Source of the DNA: an uncultured Carboxylicivirga sp.
GTDB lineage: Bacteria; Bacteroidota; Bacteroidia; Bacteroidales; Marinilabiliaceae
Length of the DNA stretch: 64,000 nt
Direction: 5' to 3'
Assembly: GCF_963674565.1 (NCBI RefSeq)
Contig: NZ_OY771430.1
Coordinates: forward strand, 4,216,001 to 4,280,000
The notes under the pieces are model-generated. The model had not been told where the DNA came from and did no database searches. It saw only the letters and a program-made list of their open reading frames with translations. Positions within the stretch are counted from its first letter, which is position 1. Each line of letters starts with the position of its first letter. Shown here one piece after another: positions 18,434 to 27,631 of the stretch. The position numbers and the translations under genes were made by a program.

Positions 18434-18877
18434 CTACTTCTTCAACAAATGATTAATGATCTTACCTAAGTCTTCTTTGAGTCGAATAAGTTCCTCAACT
18501 CCCATAGGTCCTTCTAATAACTGGGATGCCAGCCTCTCAGGAATCAGGACGGCTTTTTCTTTTAGCACGTTTCCTTTTTCGGTAAGTTTCACTATTACTT
18601 TACGCTCATCTTCCTTTGATCTTTCCCGGTTAACCAATCCCTGAGTCTCCATTCGCTTTAACAAGGGAGTAATAGTATTAGTATTTAATATCAGCTTTTT
18701 GGCAATATCATTAACGGGCATTTCATCCTTTTCCCATAAAATCATCAATACCAAATATTGTGGATAAGTTATTTCTAACTCATCCAGGTAAGGTTGATAT
18801 TCCCGTGTTATCAATCTTGAAGCTGCATAAACAGGGAAGCAAAGCTGGTTTTCGAGTTTTAACTGATCGTATTTCAT
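18434..18877 (-). CDS. ohrR: OhrR-type MarR family regulator (single-cysteine peroxide sensor)
   Basis: 147 residues from the ATG chosen here; the longer frame to 18913 adds 12 residues that run into the operator-like repeats. The N-terminus LENQLCFPVYAASR and YPQYLVLMILWE are diagnostic of OhrR proteins. Cys13 is the only cysteine and corresponds to the reactive sensor cysteine, so this would be a one-Cys sensor that needs a small thiol or over-oxidation to derepress. The winged helix lies at VNDIAKKLILNTNTITPLLKRMETQGLV. It is downstream of the glutathione peroxidase gene (66 bases). Repeats of TATATCGCA just upstream suggest autoregulation. No ohr gene is in the window; the peroxidase may be its target instead. 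Confidence 0.88.
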   Translation of the reverse strand: MKYDQLKLENQLCFPVYAASRLITREYQPYLDELEITYPQYLVLMILWEKDEMPVNDIAKKLILNTNTITPLLKRMETQGLVNRERSKEDERKVIVKLTEKGNVLKEKAVLIPERLASQLLEGPMGVEELIRLKEDLGKIINHLLKK

Positions 18878-18880
18878 AAT

Positions 18881-18904
18881 TATATCGCAGGAGACTATAT
18901 CGCA
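18881..18904. promoter_or_regulatory. Direct repeats resembling the OhrR operator half-site
   Basis: TATATCGCA occurs twice, at 18881-18889 and 18896-18904, directly upstream of the ohrR start. The core ATATCG equals the half-site of the palindromes ahead of the doxX gene. The 15-base spacing in direct orientation differs from those palindromes, so binding here is less certain. Confidence 0.4.
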
Positions 18905-18943
18905 AAGTTGCAATTTTTTTTGCCTCCTGCCTATTCATTTTCA

Positions 18944-19423
18944 TTAATTAAGAATGCCATCCAGATATTTCTCAATCTTCTCGGGCTTTGTTGTGGGAGC
19001 AAATCTCTTTAAAGGCTTACCGTTTTTATCAACTAAAAACTTTGTAAAATTCCATTTGATCTTATTGCCAAATGTTCCTTTTAGTTCGCTTTTCAGATAT
19101 TTATAAAGCGGATGAGCCTCATCTCCATTGACATCTATTTTTGAGAACATTGGAAAGGTAACTCCATAGTTAATCATGCATCCTTCTGAAATAGATTTTT
19201 CATCACCCGGCTCCTGATTGGCAAACTGATTACAAGGAAAACCTAAAATTACCAGGCCCTTTTCCTTGTACTTCTTGTACATGCTCTCCAATCCTTCGAA
19301 CTGAGGTGTTAAACCACATTTACTGGCAGTATTCACCACTAATACAGTTTTCCCTTTATATTCTTCCATAGAAACGGGTTTGCCTTGCAAACTATTCGCT
19401 TCAAATTGATAAAACTGACTCAT
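18944..19423 (-). CDS. Glutathione peroxidase family protein (thioredoxin-type)
   Basis: 159 residues, full length for non-selenium bacterial members. The peroxidatic Cys36 is in NTASKCGLTPQ, Gln70 is in FANQEPG, and Trp124-Asn125 in KWNFTKF complete the catalytic tetrad. Cys82 (SEGCMINYG) matches the resolving cysteine of thioredoxin-dependent glutathione peroxidases, so thioredoxin is the likely reductant. There is no signal peptide, so it is cytoplasmic. It reduces hydrogen or lipid hydroperoxides. It lies between doxX and ohrR in the same direction (gaps of 77 and 66 bases), giving a self-contained peroxide defence operon. Confidence 0.95.
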   Translation of the reverse strand: MSQFYQFEANSLQGKPVSMEEYKGKTVLVVNTASKCGLTPQFEGLESMYKKYKEKGLVILGFPCNQFANQEPGDEKSISEGCMINYGVTFPMFSKIDVNGDEAHPLYKYLKSELKGTFGNKIKWNFTKFLVDKNGKPLKRFAPTTKPEKIEKYLDGILN

Positions 19424-19500
19424 ATTTTTCTTTTAATTCTGATAGCTATTAGTCTTAAGCTAACAGCTGCTATGTAAAAACTTTTGACTATTGCTAATAA

Positions 19501-19944
19501 CTACTGCCTGTTCTTATTAAACATTGCACAAAACACTCCGGTTGACCATAAAGCCCAGATAATTAATATCGGCTGAAAAAACAGCCGAATAAATCGTGCA
19601 CGGTCTGTATCTAATCCAAATGCATCAATCTGATTGATGTATTGAGAAATATTTCCTGGGAAAATCAGTACATAAAATGCAGCAAGTGCCAGACCTGCTA
19701 TAATTTTATATTTACCTGAGAAAATCATAGATATCCCAAGCATTATTTCTACAACACCCGAAGCCAAAACCACAAAATCAGTATTTAAAGGTAACCAGGT
19801 AGGAACCTGTGCTACAAATTCACTTCTTAACCATAAAAGATGGCCTGTACCGGCATATACCATAAATGATCCAAGCAAAATTCTGAAAACATTTTGCCAA
19901 TTATTAGTCTTAGTGCAATTTGAATTGATTAGTTGACTTTTCAT
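19501..19944 (-). CDS. DoxX family membrane protein
   Basis: 147 residues with about four hydrophobic helices. The segment FRILLGSFMVYAGTGHLLWLR and the central ASGVVEIMLGISMIFSGKYKIIAGLALAAFYVLIFPGNI are typical of the DoxX/DUF417-like group. It is the first gene of the leftward peroxide-defence cluster. DoxX proteins are membrane oxidoreductase-associated components found with thiol stress systems in other bacteria. The predicted operator-flanked promoter directly upstream (19964-20014) points to repression by the OhrR homologue. Exact biochemical role unknown. Confidence 0.85.
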   Translation of the reverse strand: MKSQLINSNCTKTNNWQNVFRILLGSFMVYAGTGHLLWLRSEFVAQVPTWLPLNTDFVVLASGVVEIMLGISMIFSGKYKIIAGLALAAFYVLIFPGNISQYINQIDAFGLDTDRARFIRLFFQPILIIWALWSTGVFCAMFNKNRQ

Positions 19945-19963
19945 TAATTCTAAAGTTTAATTT

Positions 19964-19979
19964 ATATCGTTCACGACAC
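19964..19979. promoter_or_regulatory. Degenerate OhrR-like operator (promoter-proximal)
   Basis: ATATCG-TTCA-CGACAC has the same 6-4-6 geometry as the perfect palindrome 35 bases upstream, with a degenerate right arm. It lies over the expected transcription start of the doxX cluster, 20 bases before the doxX ATG. Confidence 0.45.
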
Positions 19980-19986
19980 AAATATA
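19979..19986 (-). promoter_or_regulatory. -7 promoter element of the doxX-gpx-ohrR cluster
   Basis: On the minus strand this reads TATATTTG, matching TAnnTTTG. It lies exactly between the two operator-like sites, so a bound repressor would block polymerase. It is 35 bases from the doxX start codon. Confidence 0.45.
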
Positions 19987-19998
19987 ATTTGATATTTT

Positions 19999-20014
19999 AT
20001 ATCGTGCGCGATAT
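19999..20014. promoter_or_regulatory. Palindromic operator, candidate OhrR site
   Basis: ATATCG-TGCG-CGATAT is a perfect six-base inverted repeat around a four-base spacer. It falls where the -33 region of the doxX promoter should be. MarR-family proteins bind such palindromes as dimers; assignment to the OhrR homologue in this cluster is inference. Confidence 0.55.
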
Positions 20015-20148
20015 TATGTGTGTTTTAACATCATTTAACAATAACAGTATCCATGTAAAAGCATCATTCTGTTGGCTTTAATTTTATAACAGACACCAAA
20101 TTATTACCGATAATTATTATTTTAGATAAATTTTTAGACTTAACCAGA

Positions 20149-23100
20149 ATGTTCAAACAATCCATGCTGGGTTACATTATCATCGCTTTGATGATATTAA
20201 CCGCCAACTCATGTCAATCCGACAAAGAAAAAAGTACTGTTAAAGAGGTTGTATACAACGAAAAAGTAAGTGCATTCACTTCCGGAATTATTTCCAATGA
20301 AGGCGTTATACAAATTCAGTTTTCAGCTAAAATTGATGGAATAGAAGGCGGACAGGAAGCCGATTCCAAATTAGTTACTTTTAAACCTGCCATCAAAGGT
20401 AAATTAGAGTGGCTTGACAGCTACACCTTACAATTTGTTCCGGAGAACAGACTTCCTTCAGGAACTGAATATGGAGTGGAGGTTAATCTCCCAAGATTGT
20501 TTGAAGAAGAAAAAGATGATTTTGAGTTTTCATTTGCAACCATCAAGCAAAATTATCGATTGGTTTCAACCGGATTAGAGCCTTTAAGTGCCGAAGAACT
20601 GGAGAAAAATACTTTTAAAGGTAAAATTACACTGGCTGATAATGCTGATAATGCTGAAGTTGAAAAAATACTAAAAGCTACACAGGATGGTAAAGAACTG
20701 GAAATAGAGTGGTCTCATGTAGCCAGTGAAAAAGCTCATCAGTTTACCATCAAAAATGTAATTCGAAAACAACAACAGGGATTACTTATTCTTGCCATGG
20801 ATGGATCTTCTATTAATGTTGATAAACAATCAAAAGAAGAAATAGATATTCCTTCACTCAATGATTTTAAAGTTATCTCCACCAAGGTAATGATGCATCC
20901 GGAACAACACATTGTTGTTATGTTTTCCGATCCTTTGGATAGTAAGCAAAACGTAACCGGACTGGTAAGTTTGGGAAATGTTGCCGATTTAAAATATGAA
21001 ATCGATAACAATCGCTTAAAGGTATACCCTCCTTACCGATTATCCGGGAAAAAAGAGGTAGTTGTTCATCCAGGAATAAAAAATAGCCTCTCCTATCCTC
21101 TTAGTGAAGAATCGAGATATGAGTTATTGTTTGAAACTCCCAAACCCAATATCAGTTTGATCGGAAACGGGAATATCTTACCCAATTCTGATGGTCTGAT
21201 TTTTCCCTTTAAAGCAGTTAGTCTAAAAGCGGTTGAAGTGCGCATTATCAAGATTTACGAATCCAACGTAGCTCATTTTTTGCAGGTTAACGACTTAAGT
21301 GGAAATAATCAGTTAAAAAGAGCCGGCCGTTTAATTCTCAAAAAAACCATCCGCCTGGATAAAGACCGTTCACTGAATTTAGCTGAATGGAATATCTTTT
21401 CACTTAACCTTACGGACTTAATTCAGACTGAACCGGGTGCTATTTACCGGATTGAACTGAATATGAAAAAGAACCACAGTTTCTATCCATGTAGTGAAGG
21501 TGAAAATGAACAAGAGACAGTTGTTAAGGAAGAAGAAAACGAAATTACAGAGGCCGATAAGGCCTATTGGGATAGTCCGGATAGTTACTACAGTTCTTAC
21601 TGGGATGATTACGAAGATTACGACTATAACTGGAGGGATCGTGAAGACCCTTGTACTGATTCGTATTACAGTAATAAAGTAATTGCCAAAAATATACTGG
21701 CATCTAACATTGGTGTAATTGCAAAAAAAGGAAACAGTAAAGAAATTGTTATTGCCGTTACAGACCTGAGGACAGCGCAACCTATTGCCAATGCTGATGT
21801 TGAAATACTCAACTACCAAAGTAAGGTAATGGGTTCGTTAAAAACAGATGCCAATGGCCTGGCAAAAATACAAATTGAAAATCAGCCCTTCCTGGTTGTT
21901 GTCAAAAGTAACGATCAACGAGGCTATCTGAAGCTTGTGGAAGGTAATACACTTTCATACAGCCGCTTTGATATTAACGGTCAGCATGTTCAAAAAGGGA
22001 TGAAAGGATTTATTTATGGAGAGCGCGGAGTTTGGCGTCCAGGCGATACTTTGTTTGTATCCTTCATTCTGCAAAATAAAGGTGAGGCACTTCCAGCAGA
22101 ACACCCCATTGTTTTTGAACTGTTAAATCCTCATGGGCAAATTATAAATAAGCAGGTTAGCAACCTTCAGAACCGCACATTATTTTCATTTAAAACTGCC
22201 ACACCGGATGATGCTCCAACAGGCTACTGGACGGCAAGGTTAAATGTTGGTGGTAGTAAGTTTGAGAAAGGACTAAGAATAGAAACAGTTAAGCCTAATC
22301 GCCTGAAAATAAAGCTTGACTTTGGGAAAGAACGCTTAAGTCCGGGTGAAGCAATGAATACAGAAATGGAAGTAAACTGGCTTCACGGTGCAGTGGCTCG
22401 CAATCTTAAAGCTGATGTTTCGGTTACTTTGAATCAGACACGTACCCAGTTCAAAACGTATCAGGATTATGTCTTTGATGATCCGGCACGATCATTCGAA
22501 TCAGAAGAATATACTGTTTTTGACAGTGATCTGGATGCTAATGGTAAAGCTCTTATTGATGCATCTATCGATGTAAAGGATGCAGCACCCGGAATGTTAA
22601 AAGCATCCTTTATGACCCGTGTATTTGAGAAAAGTGGTGATTTCAGTGTCGATCGATTTACTATTCCTTATGCACCTTATCCTGTATTTGTAGGTATCAA
22701 AACACCTAAAGGTGATAAACGAAACATGCTTTTAACCGATACTGCTCATATTGTGCGAGTAGCAACACTGGATGCCGATGGTAAACCGGTAAGTGTAAAG
22801 AATTTATCATACTATGTTTACAAGGTTAGCTGGCGCTGGTGGTGGGAATCATCACAGGATAATCTTGCAAAATACATCGGATCTCGTCATCAGAATATAA
22901 TTTCAAGTGGTAAAGTAAGCACCGTTAACGGTGATGGTCAATTTACCTTCAAAATTAAGTATCCCGAATGGGGCCGTTACCTGATCAGAGTGGTTGACGA
23001 TAAAAATGGTCATGCTACCGGTAAAACAGTCTATGTTGACTGGCCAGGTTGGGCCGGCAAACGCCAGGATAAAGATGCCTCTTCTGCAGCCATGCTTAGC

Positions 23101-25704
23101 TTTTCATCCGACAAACAGAAATATAATGTTGGCGAGCAAGCTACGATCACTTTTCCTTCATCTGCTGCCGGCAGAGCCCTGGTATGTATCGAGAACGGAA
23201 ATACGGTGATGAAAAGCTGGTGGGTAGATCCGCAGGAAGGAAGTACTTCTTTCAGTTTTGATGTTACTGAAGAGATGACTCCTAACGCTTATGTTTCAAT
23301 TACCTTGTTGCAACCTCACTCACAATCAGTCAATAACCTGCCTATCAGATTGTATGGTGTTATTCCTTTGATGGCTGAAGATCCACGTACTCATTTAACT
23401 CCTGTGATTGACATGCCGGATGAATTACGTCCTGAACAAAATGTGACTATCAAAGTAAGCGAGCAAAACGCACAAGCCATGAGTTACACACTGGCAATGG
23501 TTGAAGATGGTTTATTGGATTTGACCCGTTTTAAAACACCTCAACCCTGGGATTATTTCTTTGCCAAGGAGGCCCTTGGAGTTAAAACATGGGACTTATA
23601 CGATCAGGTTATTGGAGCCTATGGTGGTCATATCGAACAAATGTTCAGTCTGGGTGGAGATGATGATATGTCTGCGAAAAAGGGTGGCAATAAAGCTAAC
23701 CGCTTTAAACCGGTTGTAAAATTCTTTGGCCCTTATTCTCTTAAACCTGGCAAGACGGATGAACATACCTTTATGATGCCCCGATATATTGGTTCGGTTC
23801 GCACAATGGTGATTGCTTCCACGGATAAAGCATACGGTGATGCTGAAAAAACAACACCGGTTCGGAATCCATTGATGGTTCTGGCCACTCTTCCTCGTGT
23901 ACTGGGTCCTGACGAAGAAGTTGACCTTCCGGTAACAGTATTTGCCATGAAGGAAGGTATCAAAACGGTTAAAGTTAAAGTTGAATCAAATGATTTACTA
24001 ACCGTTATTGGTGAAAATACTCAAACTATTAACTTTAACCAGATAGGTGAGGAAGTTGCAATTTTTAAAGTGAAAGTTAAACCAACTATTGGAGTTGGTA
24101 AGGTAAAAGTAATGGCCAGTGCATCCGGCGAAGAAGCTATGGATGAAATCGAACTGGAGGTTCGTAATCCGAACCCCCGAATTACAACTGTTTCTAAAGT
24201 TCAGATTGAAAAAGGTCAATCTCAAAAAGTGGAATTTACTTTACCGGGAATAAAAGGCACCAACCATGCTTCTCTTGAGGTATCCTCAATCCCTCCAATC
24301 GATTTTGGACGTCGATTGAAATACCTTGTTTCATATCCTCATGGATGTGTTGAACAAACAACTTCAGGTGCTTTCCCCCAGTTATTCCTTAGCGATTTAA
24401 TTGAGAGCGGAGAACAGTTTGAAGAAATTACAGCCCGAAATATTCGTGGTGGCATCAATCGACTGGCAGGTTTTGTTCGTCCTGACGGTGGTTTAAGCTA
24501 TTGGCCGGGAAGTAATGAATCAAACGACTGGGGTACAACCTATGCAGGTCACTTCCTGCTGGAAGCTGAAAAGAAAGGTTACCAGCTTCCGGTTGGATTT
24601 AAAAACAAATGGATCAAGTATCAACGTACACAAGCACGTCAATGGAGTCCAAACAAATTATATCGCGGACGCGATCTGGCACAGGCTTACCGTTTATACA
24701 CACTTGCATTAGCAGGTGAACCTGAGTTAAGTGCCATGAATCGTATGCGTAATCAAAGCTATTTAAGCCTGCAGGCACGTTGGAGACTGGCTGCAGCCTA
24801 TGCTTTAGCGGGTCATAAAAATGTAGCAAACGAACTGGTGAATAATGCTTCTATATATGATTTTACCGAGTACGACCGTTACTACAGCTATGGATCTAAC
24901 GAACGTGATATGGCTATGGTAATTGAAACATTGGTTTTACTCGATCGCCAGTCAGATGCAGCCGATTTGGTAATGACTTTATCAAAAGCATTATCAAGTC
25001 AGCAATGGATGAGTACCCAGACAACCGCCTATTCATTATTGGCAATCAGTAAATATGCCGGTTTATCGGGTGTAAGTAAAAACGTCAGTTTTGAATGGGA
25101 AGGTACCAACCAAAAAGGAGCCAAAGTTGAATCTGAGCTTTCTATCTATCAGACAGAGCTAAACACAAGTAACCTAAAAGGAGAAATCAACATCAAAAAT
25201 AAATCGCAGGGTGTATTATTTGCACGCGTAATAATGGATGGAATTCCTGCAGCAGGAGATAGCACATCCTTGTCGTCTAATTTGCAAATAAACGTGGTTT
25301 ACAAAGATCTTTCGGGTAATGCTGTTGATGTAACAAGATTAGAACAGGGTACTGACTTTATTGCTGAAGTGAGTGTGAAAAATCCTGGTACCAAAGGCAA
25401 TATTGAGAATTTGGCATTAACACAGATCTTCCCTTCCGGTTGGGAAATCCGCAACACACGAATGGAAGATATTAAGAATGCTCATGAGGCTGACATTCCG
25501 GATTACCGTGATTATCGAGATGACAGAGTTTATTCGTATTTTAACCTTATGAAAGGCTATTCGAAGAATTTTGTTATCATCTTGAATGCCGGATATACAG
25601 GCAAATATTATTTACCGGCTGTAAGTTGTGAAGCCATGTACGACAATACTGTTGCAGCACGAAAACCCGGCAAATGGGTTGAAGTAGTTTCAGCAGGTGA
25701 ATGA
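20149..25704 (+). CDS. Bacterial alpha-2-macroglobulin family lipoprotein
   Basis: 1851 residues. The signal peptide ends in TANSC (Cys22), consistent with a lipid anchor. The MG-domain core includes GFIYGERGVWRPGDTLFVSF and KPNRLKIKLDFGKERL; the complement-like thiol-ester region has YPHGCVEQTTSGAFPQL, where Cys1400 and Gln1403 form the CxEQ thioester, so the protease trap looks active. An acidic, tyrosine-rich low-complexity stretch (about 455-505) is unusual. The C-terminal receptor-like domain closes the protein. Such proteins trap foreign proteases in the periplasm and often pair with PBP1C; no pbpC is adjacent. The divergent neighbour is the peroxide cluster. Confidence 0.95.
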   Translation: MFKQSMLGYIIIALMILTANSCQSDKEKSTVKEVVYNEKVSAFTSGIISNEGVIQIQFSAKIDGIEGGQEADSKLVTFKPAIKGKLEWLDSYTLQFVPENRLPSGTEYGVEVNLPRLFEEEKDDFEFSFATIKQNYRLVSTGLEPLSAEELEKNTFKGKITLADNADNAEVEKILKATQDGKELEIEWSHVASEKAHQFTIKNVIRKQQQGLLILAMDGSSINVDKQSKEEIDIPSLNDFKVISTKVMMHPEQHIVVMFSDPLDSKQNVTGLVSLGNVADLKYEIDNNRLKVYPPYRLSGKKEVVVHPGIKNSLSYPLSEESRYELLFETPKPNISLIGNGNILPNSDGLIFPFKAVSLKAVEVRIIKIYESNVAHFLQVNDLSGNNQLKRAGRLILKKTIRLDKDRSLNLAEWNIFSLNLTDLIQTEPGAIYRIELNMKKNHSFYPCSEGENEQETVVKEEENEITEADKAYWDSPDSYYSSYWDDYEDYDYNWRDREDPCTDSYYSNKVIAKNILASNIGVIAKKGNSKEIVIAVTDLRTAQPIANADVEILNYQSKVMGSLKTDANGLAKIQIENQPFLVVVKSNDQRGYLKLVEGNTLSYSRFDINGQHVQKGMKGFIYGERGVWRPGDTLFVSFILQNKGEALPAEHPIVFELLNPHGQIINKQVSNLQNRTLFSFKTATPDDAPTGYWTARLNVGGSKFEKGLRIETVKPNRLKIKLDFGKERLSPGEAMNTEMEVNWLHGAVARNLKADVSVTLNQTRTQFKTYQDYVFDDPARSFESEEYTVFDSDLDANGKALIDASIDVKDAAPGMLKASFMTRVFEKSGDFSVDRFTIPYAPYPVFVGIKTPKGDKRNMLLTDTAHIVRVATLDADGKPVSVKNLSYYVYKVSWRWWWESSQDNLAKYIGSRHQNIISSGKVSTVNGDGQFTFKIKYPEWGRYLIRVVDDKNGHATGKTVYVDWPGWAGKRQDKDASSAAMLSFSSDKQKYNVGEQATITFPSSAAGRALVCIENGNTVMKSWWVDPQEGSTSFSFDVTEEMTPNAYVSITLLQPHSQSVNNLPIRLYGVIPLMAEDPRTHLTPVIDMPDELRPEQNVTIKVSEQNAQAMSYTLAMVEDGLLDLTRFKTPQPWDYFFAKEALGVKTWDLYDQVIGAYGGHIEQMFSLGGDDDMSAKKGGNKANRFKPVVKFFGPYSLKPGKTDEHTFMMPRYIGSVRTMVIASTDKAYGDAEKTTPVRNPLMVLATLPRVLGPDEEVDLPVTVFAMKEGIKTVKVKVESNDLLTVIGENTQTINFNQIGEEVAIFKVKVKPTIGVGKVKVMASASGEEAMDEIELEVRNPNPRITTVSKVQIEKGQSQKVEFTLPGIKGTNHASLEVSSIPPIDFGRRLKYLVSYPHGCVEQTTSGAFPQLFLSDLIESGEQFEEITARNIRGGINRLAGFVRPDGGLSYWPGSNESNDWGTTYAGHFLLEAEKKGYQLPVGFKNKWIKYQRTQARQWSPNKLYRGRDLAQAYRLYTLALAGEPELSAMNRMRNQSYLSLQARWRLAAAYALAGHKNVANELVNNASIYDFTEYDRYYSYGSNERDMAMVIETLVLLDRQSDAADLVMTLSKALSSQQWMSTQTTAYSLLAISKYAGLSGVSKNVSFEWEGTNQKGAKVESELSIYQTELNTSNLKGEINIKNKSQGVLFARVIMDGIPAAGDSTSLSSNLQINVVYKDLSGNAVDVTRLEQGTDFIAEVSVKNPGTKGNIENLALTQIFPSGWEIRNTRMEDIKNAHEADIPDYRDYRDDRVYSYFNLMKGYSKNFVIILNAGYTGKYYLPAVSCEAMYDNTVAARKPGKWVEVVSAGE

Positions 25705-25734
25705 CAAAGACAAAACCTTAAAACCTAACTTGAT

Positions 25735-25872
25735 GTGAAGCAATTAAAAGAGAAAAATTTTGACTGTGGATACAAAAACAGAATGTATAAAAATAAAATA
25801 AATCACTGTAAATCACTGATATTATTTGTTTTACTTACAACTGCACTGATATGGATTGTGTTATTGGTATAA
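25735..25872 (+). CDS. Candidate small membrane peptide
   Basis: A 45-codon frame from GTG, or 29 codons from the ATG at 25783. The C-terminal half is a single hydrophobic helix (SLILFVLLTTALIWIVLLV) preceded by a basic, cysteine-containing segment. It starts 30 bases after the alpha-2-macroglobulin stop and ends just before the shared terminator, so it would be on the same transcript. Only topology and position support it. Confidence 0.22.
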   Translation: MKQLKEKNFDCGYKNRMYKNKINHCKSLILFVLLTTALIWIVLLV

Positions 25873-25873
25873 T

Positions 25874-25899
25874 AAAAGGCAGCTTAATGCTGCCTTTTT
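25874..25899. terminator. Bidirectional terminator between convergent genes
   Basis: AAAGGCAGC-TTAAT-GCTGCCTTT with A/T runs on both sides lies between the alpha-2-macroglobulin gene and the convergent T9SS gene, and can serve both strands. Confidence 0.75.
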
Positions 25900-25901
25900 C
25901 T

Positions 25902-27473
25902 TTATTGCTTAAGAACTTTGAACGATCTAACTCCTTTTCTGGTTGAAATTTTTATAATATAAAGTCCCCTTTTCAATTCAAAGCAATTTATGAGATTAAT
26001 GCCTGAGTATACTGGTCTATTGAGCACATTAACACCTCCAATATTATATAAACTCATTTTGCCAGCCACATCAGACTGAATAAACAGATCGCTATTCAAG
26101 ACAGTTGGATAGACAACTATATTTTCGTTCGATAAGCTTTCTAAATTAGTTGAATAATAAAAAAATCTTTCCCTAATATCATTAACATACACCAGTGCTT
26201 CATCATCCCAGTCTTGATAGGTCTTACTCAATATTTTTGAACTTCCTCCATCATAACTATAAATCCATTTATCACCATCCTTTTGTATCCAATCTCCATC
26301 ATCACTTTTTGTTTCAGTCTTTGTTTCTGTAATATTTCCAAAACCATCAAAAATTTCTGATTCCTTTGTGGCTTTGGATAATACGCCGTAACTATATGAT
26401 TCTGTAATATTGTATTTTAATAAATTGGTCTGATAATCCATCGTATAATAATACTTCAACCAGGTTGACTGACTCCATATCTCATCCAATTCACTTTCAT
26501 AATCCTGCATCTGTAACCAGGTCCATCTAAAATCGTTGATCCATCCTTCTTTATACATCTGATAAGTCTCAATAGTTGTTGGTGGTGTGCCACCTCCATC
26601 ACCATCAGGATAAGTAGCCATTAATCGTTCGATATCTTCGTAATAAGAATCGTTATCAGGTTCTTCGCGTGGGAAAGCAGGTCCGTTATAGGCTTGATAG
26701 GTATATGATTCTACATAACTACTTTGGACATGTCCTTCCGGATTCCAAAAATACCAAATAACATCAACGTATCTTCCGGAAAGAGTAAAACGGGATCCAT
26801 CAAAATAATATTCTAAACCTCCATTTAACAGGTTAAAATCATTATATGTCCAATCATACTTCCAGCTTGCAATCCATTCACCGTTGAATCTGTCATATTC
26901 TGTTTGTTCTGCTAATAATCCATCGACATACACATATTCTGTTTTGTAACCATATATCTCGATCCAACCATCCGGAAAATCATAGTAATAACTGATTTCT
27001 CCAATCAGTTTTCCAAATGAATCATAAAACCGTTCGACCCAACTGCCATCCGACAAAACCCAATCTGTGCCATCCCAATAATAAATACACTTCTGGCATA
27101 AGATTCCATAATCATCATAAGTGTATGAATACTTATAATCATTAACCCAATTAGTTTCGACAAACGATTCTTTTATCTTATCCAAAAGTTTATTATCATC
27201 TCCATATGTATAGGTTATCCTTTCACTTTCTGATTCTGAAATCCAAAGAAACCCATATTCATTATAAGTATAGCTGGTTGTTAATGGATCGCCCCATGTA
27301 CTGCCATCCCAGCAATCTGTAATTACATATAACGGCTGATAATCGTCTGTGACGGATTTTAATAAAATAGAGGGTAGAGATTTTTTGTGTGAATTCTTTT
27401 TCGAAAGAGGCTTTTCTGCGAAGGTAACTGCCATAAAGGCTAGCCCGAAAAACAGAACAACAGACCGTTTCAT
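25902..27473 (-). CDS. T9SS-exported YD-like repeat protein (paralogue 1)
   Basis: About 523 residues from the ATG that opens a proper signal peptide (MKRSVVLFFGLAFMAVTFA); an earlier in-frame ATG adds nine residues. The body consists of irregular repeats rich in tyrosine, tryptophan and aspartate of the form YTYNEYG, YSYTYDDYG and WDGTDWVLSDG, reminiscent of YD/RHS repeats. The last 75 residues (NIVVYPTVLNSDLF, then MSLYNIGG, RGLYIIKI and SFKVLKQ) form a type A T9SS sorting domain, so the protein is secreted and anchored at the cell surface. It is a neighbour and relative of the next leftward gene. Function unknown. Confidence 0.85.
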   Translation of the reverse strand: MKRSVVLFFGLAFMAVTFAEKPLSKKNSHKKSLPSILLKSVTDDYQPLYVITDCWDGSTWGDPLTTSYTYNEYGFLWISESESERITYTYGDDNKLLDKIKESFVETNWVNDYKYSYTYDDYGILCQKCIYYWDGTDWVLSDGSWVERFYDSFGKLIGEISYYYDFPDGWIEIYGYKTEYVYVDGLLAEQTEYDRFNGEWIASWKYDWTYNDFNLLNGGLEYYFDGSRFTLSGRYVDVIWYFWNPEGHVQSSYVESYTYQAYNGPAFPREEPDNDSYYEDIERLMATYPDGDGGGTPPTTIETYQMYKEGWINDFRWTWLQMQDYESELDEIWSQSTWLKYYYTMDYQTNLLKYNITESYSYGVLSKATKESEIFDGFGNITETKTETKSDDGDWIQKDGDKWIYSYDGGSSKILSKTYQDWDDEALVYVNDIRERFFYYSTNLESLSNENIVVYPTVLNSDLFIQSDVAGKMSLYNIGGVNVLNRPVYSGINLINCFELKRGLYIIKISTRKGVRSFKVLKQ

Positions 27474-27600
27474 GGGTAAAAGTTTAGTCAATAAATACAT
27501 TAAATCCAGGATATTACATCAAAATATAAGGCATTTATCAGACAAAAGACAGATTTGAGTAATTTTTTTGATAAATAATTTTCAATACTCCAAAAAGAAA

Positions 27601-27624
27601 AGAGCTGTCATTGCTGACAGCTCT
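27601..27624 (-). terminator. Rho-independent terminator of T9SS paralogue 2
   Basis: A perfect ten-base stem AGAGCTGTCA / TGACAGCTCT with a TTGC loop; on the minus strand a T-rich run follows. It lies seven bases after the stop codon of the gene at 27632-29248. Confidence 0.85.
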
Positions 27625-27631
27625 ATAGTGT

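Noticed and set aside
18878..18913. Twelve-residue N-terminal extension of the OhrR homologue
   Set aside because: It runs through the operator-like repeats, and known OhrR proteins start close to the sensor cysteine.
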